Positions 1-5,456 of a stretch of 10,108 nt of DNA are shown here, in pieces (position 1 is the first letter of the stretch; every line of letters starts with the position of its first letter). Below the pieces are notes generated by a model. It was not told the origin of the DNA. It searched no databases and saw only the letters and a program-made list of their open reading frames with translations. A program made the position numbers and the translations under genes. The stretch is from an uncultured Oscillospiraceae bacterium (GTDB lineage: Bacteria > Bacillota > Clostridia > Oscillospirales > Acutalibacteraceae), in contig USIA01000052.1 of the NCBI GenBank assembly GCA_900554535.1, positions 1 through 10,108 of the forward strand, written 5' to 3'.

Positions 1-496
1 GATCCCGCGAACAGTCTCTGCTTCGGTCCCCACACCGGCAGCCGCCGCGAGGGTTTCCGCGGGGACCGGGCTTTCTGCTTTTTCGGTTTCCATTACCTCT
101 GCTGCTACGGCTTGATCTTCCTGGTGGTCCTTCTTTTCCTTTTCAAAAATCTGCAAAGCGTTTTCAATATACGGTTGCAATTTCTGATACGTCTGAATGT
201 AAATTTCATCAACGCCTTTTAAGAAATTCTCAAAAGAAAAGTCGCTCCTTTGCATGCAGGCTCTGTATTCCTGCACAAAGTGAGAGATCCGGCTTTGGGT
301 GAGAGGAAACCCGAACTCCGTCTGAAGCATAATACTTACACCGTCGGCTTCCAGTTCGCGGACTTCTGACGGCAGCGTCTGCTCTCTTTGAGCATCTGCC
401 GCAAACGCCACCGCATGTCCCAACTCATGGGACAAGGTTGACAAACGTTCGGTATCGTTGAGTTTATCGGACAATGTGATCGTATTGTCTGAGAGT
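1..496 (-). pseudogene. Truncated ArdC/ImmA-like zinc metallopeptidase, 3' part
   Basis: The minus strand is open from the IS30 left end to the window edge, giving about 165 residues with no stop. The reading contains LSDKLND-ERLSTLSHELGHAVAFA, a gluzincin HExxH site (HELGH), followed about 25 residues later by RELEADG, whose Glu is the likely third zinc ligand. This arrangement is typical of the metallopeptidase domain attached to ArdC-type or ImmA/IrrE-type proteins carried on conjugative elements. A helical stretch and an Ala/Glu/Pro-rich low-complexity tail follow. The C-terminus lies off the left edge. The N-terminal half is missing: the frame meets the IS30 inverted repeat just upstream of the zinc site, and the sequence beyond the element does not continue it. 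The gene is therefore presumably inactive. The exact family is inferred from the motif only. Confidence 0.6.
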
Positions 497-523
497 CCTT
501 GATTTGTCAAGTCAAATGCAACA
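497..523 (+). repeat. IS30 left terminal inverted repeat
   Basis: It begins CCTTGATTTGTC and ends AAATGCAACA. Read outward, it matches the right end at positions 1-10 (TGTTGCATTT), 14-16, 19-20 and 22-27 (TCAAGG). The transposase stop codon (507-509) lies inside this repeat, so the coding region runs into the terminus. Confidence 0.75.
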
Positions 524-1490
524 CTTTCGAGAAAAGAGCTTCATAGGGAGAAAGATAACCAAGGCATTTGCGAGGGCGAAGGTTCAGTTTGTCGACTTGG
601 GCTTGAATGTAAGCGTCCGACAGACCGGAAAAATCCTGGGATTTGGGGAAATACTTCCGCAGCAGGCCGTTTGTGTTCTCATTGGTTCCGCGCTGCCAGG
701 GATGATGTGGAAGCGCAAAATAGAACTCAACCCCAAGTGCGGCCGTAACGGCAGCATGGTTTGAAAATTCTTTTCCCCTGTCCGGCGTAACGGAGTGCAA
801 CGGCATGCTGCGTAGGCACGCGATCATGGCATCCGTCACACAATCTGCAGTTTTCCGCTCCGCCTTCCTGCAAAGCAGGAGCCACGTCTTTCGGTCTACC
901 AGTGTTACAAAACAGGCTTTTCCCGCCTGCCCGATGACAGTATCGGCTTCCCAATCACCAATTCTCGACCGCTCGTTTGCCTCTCTTGGACGCTCCTCTA
1001 TGGAGTGGCTGATATTCATTTTACCTCGCTTTTCCTCGTAATTCTTCGTGTGGCGGCTTTTGCCGCGGTGGCGAAGCTTTCGATTTGCGCTGCGATGTCC
1101 GTCAGGCTGTACAAGGGAATCGAAGATACCAGCATGAATGGCCCGGTAGATGGTTATGTAGCTGACGTGTCCCGTCCCTTCCAATCGAAGGCGGTTTGCA
1201 ATTTGCTGAGGCGACCACTGCAGATCCAGGAAGAGCCGTGCGACGTGCAGATACAGAGTACCATCCGCAAAGATTTTCTTTCGCCGGGAACGCAGTCTGC
1301 GTTTTTGATATGCCTGCTGTGCCAGGGCCGGTAAATATTCGCCATGGCTGGTATTGCGTTTGAGTTCGCGGTAGACGGTGGACCTGTCGATACAGAGTTC
1401 CTTGGCGATATGTGAAATTCTTTGGCCTTTGGCCAGAGCAAGGGCTGGCTTTTCTCTTTCAAGTAGTGTAAGATGTTTGTGACAGCTCAT
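507..1490 (-). CDS. IS30-family transposase (DDE)
   Basis: The product (327 aa) catalyses cut-and-insert transposition of the surrounding element. Residues about 20-45 (KGQRISHIAKELCIDRSTVYREL) form the N-terminal helix-turn-helix that binds the IS ends. The integrase-like catalytic domain carries GDWEADTVIG (Asp183), TPDRGKEF (Asp237) and GTNENTNGLLRKY (Glu271), the IS30 DDE triad. The C-terminal YLSPYEALF is also family-typical. The start was set at the ATG at 1490 because it is preceded by AAGGAAAGAG at good spacing. The frame is open 27 codons further upstream, but that extension crosses the promoter and an inverted repeat and looks non-coding. Length is normal for the family, with no frameshift. 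Translation initiation may be controlled by the inverted repeat at 1481-1555. Confidence 0.92.
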   Translation of the reverse strand: MSCHKHLTLLEREKPALALAKGQRISHIAKELCIDRSTVYRELKRNTSHGEYLPALAQQAYQKRRLRSRRKKIFADGTLYLHVARLFLDLQWSPQQIANRLRLEGTGHVSYITIYRAIHAGIFDSLVQPDGHRSANRKLRHRGKSRHTKNYEEKRGKMNISHSIEERPREANERSRIGDWEADTVIGQAGKACFVTLVDRKTWLLLCRKAERKTADCVTDAMIACLRSMPLHSVTPDRGKEFSNHAAVTAALGVEFYFALPHHPWQRGTNENTNGLLRKYFPKSQDFSGLSDAYIQAQVDKLNLRPRKCLGYLSPYEALFSKVLHLT

Positions 1491-1555
1491 AGTAATCTCT
1501 TTCCTTATTGGTATTGTCGCAAACACCATTATACAGGAGAGCCCTATGAGCTGTC
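1481..1555. repeat. 12-bp perfect inverted repeat around the transposase start
   Basis: GACAGCTCATAG (1481-1492) and CTATGAGCTGTC (1544-1555) are perfect inverted copies 51 bp apart. One arm contains the transposase ATG, and the other overlaps the promoter -35. A transcript from the element's own promoter holds only the start-codon arm. A transcript entering from outside would hold both arms and could fold to hide the start codon. Confidence 0.7.
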
Positions 1556-1557
1556 TC
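1528..1557 (-). promoter_or_regulatory. Promoter of the IS30 transposase
   Basis: On the minus strand, GAGACA (1552-1557, 4 of 6 matches to the -35 consensus) is followed after 18 bp by a perfect TATAAT (1528-1533). The expected transcript starts near 1521, about 30 nt before the ATG, and includes the ribosome site. Confidence 0.6.
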
Positions 1558-1563
1558 TTTATT

Positions 1564-1590
1564 TGTTGCATTTACATTGTAAACTCAAGG
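1564..1590 (-). repeat. IS30 right terminal inverted repeat
   Basis: It begins TGTTGCATTTAC and ends AACTCAAGG, the partner of the left repeat at 497-523. It lies upstream of the transposase promoter. Confidence 0.75.
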
Positions 1591-1615
1591 CGTAAAAATA
1601 TAACTTTAATTTTGA

Positions 1616-1816
1616 TATCTTGACGCACCTATTCGGGGCGCTTTGCGTCCACAAACCATCGTCCCACTTTTTTCTAAAGATGGCGTTTTTAACCATCTTA
1701 AGACGTTGTATCTAGCCATGATTGACATTACGAAAAAGTGGACTGGCCGTGGGCGGGATTGGAGTCGGATTCATGCACAATTGGCTGTGTTTTTCGCTGA
1801 GCGTATGCCCGCCTAA
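1616..1816 (+). pseudogene. IS256/Mutator-family transposase, C-terminal remnant
   Basis: This plus-strand frame is open for 66 codons and ends at TAA 1814-1816. It reads …FSKDGVFNHLKTLYLAMID, then ITKKWTGRGRDWSRIHAQL, then AVFFAERMPA. This matches the end of IS256-type transposases, where LYLA…ITKKWT…W…QL…FF..R is characteristic. Everything upstream, including the DDE catalytic core, is absent: the frame meets a TGA at 1613-1615, about 25 bp inside from the IS30 right end. No start or ribosome site is visible, so this is a dead fragment. Assignment rests on motif memory without alignment. Confidence 0.65.
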
Positions 1817-1827
1817 CGCCGCTGGCC

Positions 1828-1862
1828 CCGGATGTCAAGGGCAAGCCGTTCTTGACATCCGG
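1828..1862 (+). repeat. 12-bp hairpin after the IS256 remnant
   Basis: CCGGATGTCAAG and CTTGACATCCGG form a perfect 12-bp stem with an 11-nt loop, 11 bp after the remnant's stop. There is no run of T after it, so it is not a standard intrinsic terminator. It may be part of the old IS256-type element's 3' region. The rest of 1863-1953 holds only a weaker GACGGC/GCCGTC repeat (1889-1917) and no recognisable gene. Confidence 0.55.
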
Positions 1863-1953
1863 CCCCTCAAGCGTTACCTGGTTGACAAGACGGCGGCTCG
1901 TTTGGCCTGCTGCCGTCCCTATAAAACTTTGCTTTGCACCCTCAAAGTAGCGT

Positions 1954-2898
1954 TTACACAGATTTTGTGATGGGTCCTGTAAATCTCTTTACCTGTTCGC
2001 GCGCGATTTCTACAAAAGCGTCTATGACAGACCATTCATTCTTCCAGCCAAGTTTTATGTTGTATTCGGCCTCTTTGCCGAGGGTAATCAGAAAGACCTG
2101 CTGGAGCTGTTCTTCCGTAAGTGTATTTTTAACAATTATCTCGGGACAAAAGCACCCGCCAAGCCCATCGGCGCACAATCCTAGTACTAAGGCCATGTTT
2201 TCAGCTTCCACTTTGATTGTCGGTCTATGGTCAAATGTTTCAATTAATTTTCTGGAAAATTTTCCCGAAATATCCTGCTCGTGTCCAACAAGCAATGGAC
2301 AATCTTGCAGTAATTTGTAGTCAGCATTTTGCTCGATTGCCTGAATAGCAGTATCAACATGCTTAGGATATAACTGCAAGAAGAGCTCCTTCCGTACGAC
2401 AAATACAACTCGTTCATGGTATAAGTCAACTTGTCTGATCCCATTTTGATAGGTAGCAAAATCCGAAATGCAGACATCAATTTCACCTTTTGCCAATTGT
2501 TGGACCAAAACGTCATTCGTATTTTCGATGACTTTGATCTCAATTTTGGGATGTTTTTGTTGAAAGCTTACGATGATAGGCAAAAGGACAATTCTGTCCC
2601 GGTTGTCTGTTACACCGATTTTTAGTAGTCCTTTTTCTTCTCCTGCAATCTCGGCAAAGGTACGCCTCAGTCCCTTTACCTGCTGTTGAATAGCTTCTGC
2701 ATATTTTAGAAATTCTTTCCCAGCATAGGTGATCTCAAGTGGCACATGACGGATAAACAATTTACTGCCCAATTCATGTTCTACTGAGGAAATATGTGCG
2801 CTAAGTGTTTGTTGCGTTATATGCAATATCTCCGCTGCTCTGGATATGCTTCTTTCATTTGCTGTTGTAATAATATAATCCATGCTTTGCAGATTCAA
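1954..2898 (-). CDS. LysR-type transcriptional regulator
   Basis: The product is a 314-aa DNA-binding regulator of normal LysR length. The N-terminal winged helix-turn-helix is clear (LNLQSMDYIITTANERSISR, then AAEILHITQQTLSAHISSVE, then HELGSKLFIR). An effector-binding domain of two Rossmann-like lobes follows from about residue 90 (LLKIGVTDNRD…, KGEIDVCISDFA…). The start chosen is TTG at 2898, which puts the usual short LysR N-terminus in place and has GAGG 8 nt upstream. Another TTG (2919) gives seven extra residues and lacks a ribosome site, and ATG 2883 would cut into the domain. The gene has its own strong promoter and points away from the dehydrogenase/hydrolase operon at 3616, the usual geometry for a LysR regulator and its target. 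The effector cannot be told from sequence. Confidence 0.93.
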   Translation of the reverse strand: MNLQSMDYIITTANERSISRAAEILHITQQTLSAHISSVEHELGSKLFIRHVPLEITYAGKEFLKYAEAIQQQVKGLRRTFAEIAGEEKGLLKIGVTDNRDRIVLLPIIVSFQQKHPKIEIKVIENTNDVLVQQLAKGEIDVCISDFATYQNGIRQVDLYHERVVFVVRKELFLQLYPKHVDTAIQAIEQNADYKLLQDCPLLVGHEQDISGKFSRKLIETFDHRPTIKVEAENMALVLGLCADGLGGCFCPEIIVKNTLTEEQLQQVFLITLGKEAEYNIKLGWKNEWSVIDAFVEIAREQVKRFTGPITKSV

Positions 2899-2925
2899 TT
2901 TTTTCGCCTCAAAACACAAAATAAA

Positions 2926-2942
2926 ATTGTAATGAATACAAT
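2926..2942. promoter_or_regulatory. Candidate LysR operator (perfect palindrome)
   Basis: ATTGTA-N5-TACAAT is a perfect interrupted palindrome of 17 bp in the lysR leader, between its predicted transcription start and start codon. It contains the T-N11-A spacing favoured by LysR-type proteins. Its place downstream of the promoter would suit autorepression. This rests on pattern and position only. Confidence 0.4.
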
Positions 2943-2971
2943 AAAATACAGTTTGACTTTGTTATTTTTTC

Positions 2972-3000
2972 ATTGTACCCTAGAAAAGAAAAAATGTCAA
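2972..3000 (-). promoter_or_regulatory. lysR promoter, near-consensus sigma-A type
   Basis: On the minus strand, TTGACA (2995-3000) is followed after exactly 17 bp by TACAAT (2972-2977). The predicted start is near 2965, leaving a leader of roughly 67 nt before the TTG start of lysR. Confidence 0.75.
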
Positions 3001-3063
3001 GGTGGACAATATTGAATCAAAAGAAGGCAAAACGGATGTTTCACACGAATTAACCTGTGAAGA

Positions 3064-3513
3064 CAGGGAATCTACGCATTGCTCATGATGAACGTCGAGA
3101 TGGTACATATTTCTCATGTGAGAGACAGGACTTTCTGTAATGCACAGACTACAAACTTTGGGATGATTTTGATTGCGTTTGGTAAAGGCAATATATTGTC
3201 TGAGGGCTTTGATTTTCGAAGCACTGCCACCATCAGTTAATGCTTGGGTTTCTGCGGTGGAATACGATTCGATTGATTTTGAAATGTTGTACTTTTCACT
3301 ATCGGCTTGATCCCACCGAGTGCGACCAATCATCATATTGTAGAGGTGATGGTCAATTTCATCCCATCCATGCAGGATAACACATTTCGACAAATGGAAG
3401 GAATCCCGATGGCAACAACTTTCTGTACCAATCCATGTCAGACGGGTCGACATTGCTTTGGCAAAGACGATTTGAAAAAGGCCGGCAATGTTGCAAAGCG
3501 ATGACTTGGCCAT
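3064..3513 (-). pseudogene. Possible decayed ISLre2-type transposase fragment
   Basis: A minus-strand open stretch contains pieces that resemble the ISLre2/UPF0236 transposase family: TWIGT…RDSFHLSKCV (the family has WIK…LD-FHL-K), then SKIKALRQYI, then CSLCITESPVSHM (family: GCSAEGHVSH). Spacing is shorter than in intact members. No N-terminal part is present, and no ribosome site precedes the first ATG. The end of the frame runs into the lysR promoter. I read it as a degraded fragment, not a working gene; it could also be chance. No other feature is seen in 3001-3560. Confidence 0.35.
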
Positions 3514-3562
3514 TTGAGGATGACTTTTTGACGGTGTTGTTTTGCCCCTTGCCTGTAAATGT

Positions 3563-3591
3563 TTAACAAAAAGTCCATCTGGACATTTAAT
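3563..3591 (+). promoter_or_regulatory. Candidate promoter of the dehydrogenase/hydrolase operon
   Basis: TTAACA (3563-3568), a 17-bp spacer and TTTAAT (3586-3591) lie just upstream of the dehydrogenase start. The transcript would begin near 3598, giving a very short leader that still contains the ribosome site at 3606-3611. Match to consensus is moderate. Confidence 0.45.
3573..3584. promoter_or_regulatory. Candidate operator within the promoter spacer
   Basis: GTCCA-TC-TGGAC is a perfect 12-bp palindrome, with flanking AAA and TTT matching after one mismatch on each side. It lies entirely between the predicted -35 and -10, where a bound protein would block RNA polymerase. It does not resemble the palindrome in the lysR leader. 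Confidence 0.4.
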
Positions 3592-3615
3592 ATGGAAAGG
3601 GAAAAAAGGTGAATC

Positions 3616-4395
3616 ATGATGGAAAACCCAAAGGAATTATTTCATGTGGCAGGGAAAAAAGCCATTGTGACTGGCGGAGCCAGAGGGCTTGGTTATTCTA
3701 TGGCAGAAGGATTGCATAAGGCAGGAGTAGAGGTTGTGCTGATTGCCACCAACGAAGAACGCTTGAAACAAGCCGCCAAAAAGCTTGGAAATGAAGGCGC
3801 GAAGGTATCTTATGTGGCTGGGGATCTCAGCAATTTGGAAGGAATTGAGAAAATTTATCAGAATGCATTGAATCAGTTGGGAGGGAGATTGGATATTCTT
3901 GTAAACAATGCAGGAATTCAGTATCGCTGTGAGGCGGAGCATTTTCCAATAGATAAATGGAAATCAATTATAGATATTAACTTAAATGCAGTTTTTGTAT
4001 TATCGCAGCTTGCTGGAAAAACCATGCTCCGTCAGGGCGGTGGCAAGATTATTAATATTGCTTCCATGACATCTTTCTTTGGCAGTGAAATGATTTCTGC
4101 TTATTCGGCCAGCAAAGGCGGTGTTATGCAACTTACGAAGGCTCTCTCCAATGAATGGGCGCAAAGAGGCATTAATGTGAATGCAATCGCTCCCGGCTAT
4201 ATGGAAACCAAGCTGACATCGGACATGAAAGCGAAAAATCCTGCGCAGTATGAAGAAATTACGCGCCGGATTCCAGCACATCGATGGGGAAGAGCCGAAG
4301 ATTTGCAGGGGACTGTTATCTTCCTGTCAAGTGATGCAAGCAACTATATTTCGGGTGCAATTATTCCGGTAGACGGCGGTTATTTGGGAAAGTGA
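3616..4395 (+). CDS. SDR-family oxidoreductase, KduD-like
   Basis: The product is a 259-aa cytosolic NAD(P)-dependent classical short-chain dehydrogenase. The cofactor motif TGGARGLG is at residues 19-26, NNAG at 97-100, and the catalytic residues are Ser150 (NIASM), Tyr163 and Lys167 (YSASK). The C-terminal half (NEWAQRGINVNAIAPGYMET, RIPAHRWG, VDGGYL) closely resembles 2-deoxy-D-gluconate 3-dehydrogenase (KduD) and gluconate 5-dehydrogenase, so a sugar-acid substrate is plausible. Specificity cannot be fixed from sequence, and no kduI or other pectin gene is nearby. AAGGTG at 3606-3611 precedes two consecutive ATGs; the second (3619) has slightly better spacing. The stop is followed almost at once by the hydrolase gene, so the two are co-transcribed. 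Confidence 0.92.
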   Translation: MMENPKELFHVAGKKAIVTGGARGLGYSMAEGLHKAGVEVVLIATNEERLKQAAKKLGNEGAKVSYVAGDLSNLEGIEKIYQNALNQLGGRLDILVNNAGIQYRCEAEHFPIDKWKSIIDINLNAVFVLSQLAGKTMLRQGGGKIINIASMTSFFGSEMISAYSASKGGVMQLTKALSNEWAQRGINVNAIAPGYMETKLTSDMKAKNPAQYEEITRRIPAHRWGRAEDLQGTVIFLSSDASNYISGAIIPVDGGYLGK

Positions 4396-4404
4396 GTGAC
4401 GAAT

Positions 4405-5175
4405 ATGAAAATAGATGTATTATATCTTGGACGCATAGAATGTAAAAAAGATTACCTCATTCAGTGTGAGGACAAAGATCAAATGATAAAATCGCCAATT
4501 TCGGCAATTTTGATTCGGCACCCTACACTTGGAAATATTCTGTATGATACTGGAAATAGTCCATTTTATTCATCTGAATATTCAAAATTCACCTTGGAGA
4601 CATATCCCATCCCAGAGTTTATTTCTATTGAAGATGCTTTAAGAGAAAAAGGACTTGCGCCGGCAGATATTGATGTGATTATTCTATCTCATCTGCATTT
4701 TGACCATGCAGGTGGGCTTCGCTATTTTCATGGAACGAAGGCAATAAAAAACGTGTTGGTTTCAGAAGCTGAATTGAAAAATGCTTATTATTGTGTCATG
4801 ACGGGGCAAGAGGGCGCCTATATTAAGAGCCTGTTTGATCTGGACGATATTGTATTTAAGGCCATTAAGGAAGAAACCGCGCTTGCGAATGATTTGAGAT
4901 TGTTTATCCAAAATTCACATACACCTGGTGTTATGGGAATGATCTTAACGACAAAATCAAAGGGCAATATCATAGCAACAAGTGACACGATATATACAGA
5001 AGAAAATTATGAAAAACAGCTACCGCCCGGCGGATCAATCAATAAAACGCAACAAGAATTTTACGATAATTTGGCCAGAATTAAAGCAATGAAAAACGAA
5101 TATTCTGCAAAATTGTTGTATGGTCATGACTATAAACAGATTGTGGAATTACATAAAAACGGAAGCTTTGAATGA
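4405..5175 (+). CDS. Metallo-beta-lactamase-fold hydrolase, N-acyl-homoserine lactonase type
   Basis: The product (256 aa) is a two-zinc hydrolase. Numbered from the ATG at 4405, SHLHFDHAGG gives His96, His98, Asp100 and His101. His172 (NSHTPG), Asp194 (ATSDT) and His241 (YGHD) complete the ligand set. Overall length and the SHLHFDHAGG/SHTPG/SD/GHD spacing match the AiiA/AttM lactonase family more closely than glyoxalase II or beta-lactamases. Members open lactone rings of acyl-homoserine lactones, but the fold also serves other lactones and esters. In this operon a sugar-acid lactone would suit the KduD-like partner, by inference only. A GTG at 4396, directly after the dehydrogenase stop, could add three residues; I prefer the ATG. 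There is no signal peptide, so it is cytosolic. No clear terminator follows. Confidence 0.85.
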   Translation: MKIDVLYLGRIECKKDYLIQCEDKDQMIKSPISAILIRHPTLGNILYDTGNSPFYSSEYSKFTLETYPIPEFISIEDALREKGLAPADIDVIILSHLHFDHAGGLRYFHGTKAIKNVLVSEAELKNAYYCVMTGQEGAYIKSLFDLDDIVFKAIKEETALANDLRLFIQNSHTPGVMGMILTTKSKGNIIATSDTIYTEENYEKQLPPGGSINKTQQEFYDNLARIKAMKNEYSAKLLYGHDYKQIVELHKNGSFE

Positions 5176-5276
5176 TTAAACCATACTCCACCAATACGTC
5201 AGACTGGTGACCATGTACCTCACTGAGTACGCCGATGACTGGATCTGTCTCCACTGTAAACCGCAGCAAGCGGTAA

Positions 5277-5326
5277 ATCGGCTTTTTGTTCAAAAGCAAG
5301 TGATAAAAATTGTGCAAAAAGCCGAT
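5277..5326. repeat. 12-bp perfect inverted repeat upstream of the bgl promoter
   Basis: ATCGGCTTTTTG (5277-5288) and CAAAAAGCCGAT (5315-5326) are perfect inverted copies separated by 26 bp. No T run follows in either direction, so this is not an obvious terminator of the hydrolase operon. The right arm ends where the bgl promoter -35 would lie. A smaller ACCGC-N5-GCGGT repeat sits at 5260-5274. No gene could be recognised in 5176-5340. Confidence 0.6.
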
Positions 5327-5354
5327 GGATTCTGTTAGGAGAATTTGCTATAAT
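5326..5354 (+). promoter_or_regulatory. bgl operon promoter with extended -10
   Basis: A perfect TATAAT (5349-5354) preceded by TGC makes an extended -10 (TGnTATAAT), which can make up for the poor -35 candidate TGGATT (5326-5331, 17-bp spacing). The transcript would begin near 5361, a few bases before the RAT sequence, as expected for a LicT/BglG-controlled leader. I could not find a convincing catabolite-responsive element around it. Confidence 0.7.
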
Positions 5355-5364
5355 ACACGCTGTA

Positions 5365-5396
5365 ATTAGGTTGTAACTCTTTGAGGCATTACTAAT
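5365..5396 (+). promoter_or_regulatory. RAT1: ribonucleic antiterminator in the bgl leader
   Basis: Base stem ATTAG/CTAAT, 5' internal loop GTTGTAA, apical stem CTC/GAG with a TTT loop, 3' internal loop GCATTA. The arrangement is that of the LicT/BglG RAT, whose usual loops are ATTGTTA and GCAAAA. It overlaps the left arm of the terminator at 5375-5442, so the two structures exclude each other. Binding of the antiterminator would let transcription proceed into the operon. Confidence 0.8.
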
Positions 5397-5442
5397 GACA
5401 CTGTGTAGCAGGTGTATTATGCCTTGAGGAGTTTTTTCTTTT
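5375..5442 (+). terminator. Leader intrinsic terminator
   Basis: The left arm AACTCTTTGAGGCAT (5375-5389) pairs with ATGCCTTGAGGAGTT (5419-5433) over 15 positions, three of them G-U pairs. Further pairing of ACAC/GTGT inside lengthens the stem. T6-C-T4 follows at 5432-5442. It is read before licT and is prevented by RAT1. Confidence 0.8.
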
Positions 5443-5456
5443 GAGGTGAATCGCCA

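Larger units (their letters stand above)
497..1590 (-). mobile_element. IS30-family insertion sequence, apparently complete
   Basis: An element of 1094 bp holds one intact IS30-type transposase gene filling almost its whole length, flanked by 27-bp imperfect inverted repeats (21 of 27 positions match). Size and organisation fit the IS30 family. The 2-3 bp on the two sides (…agt and cgt…) do not form a clear target duplication, and the flanks belong to unrelated genes. This suggests a deletion or recombination next to the element after it landed. With an open transposase frame, promoter and both ends present, it may still be mobile. Confidence 0.8.

Noticed and set aside
1491..1571. 27-codon N-terminal extension of the IS30 transposase
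   Set aside because: It spans the promoter -10, the -35 and an inverted-repeat arm; ATG 1490 has a good ribosome site and gives the usual N-terminus.
1882..1925. TTGACA and TATAAA that looked like a promoter
   Set aside because: The spacing is about 32 bp, far from the 16-18 bp needed.
1722..1970. Plus-strand 82-codon open frame
   Set aside because: It is a different frame from the IS256-type remnant, crosses the hairpin and enters lysR; it has no recognisable content or ribosome site.
5256..5269. Possible cre site (TGTAAACCGCAGCA)
   Set aside because: The central CG step and symmetric half of the cre consensus are not preserved, so it is not a convincing CcpA site.
5212..5338. Short plus-strand frame beginning MYLTEYADDWICLHC
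   Set aside because: No ribosome site, no family recognised, and it overlaps the 12-bp inverted repeat; too weak to call as a gene.
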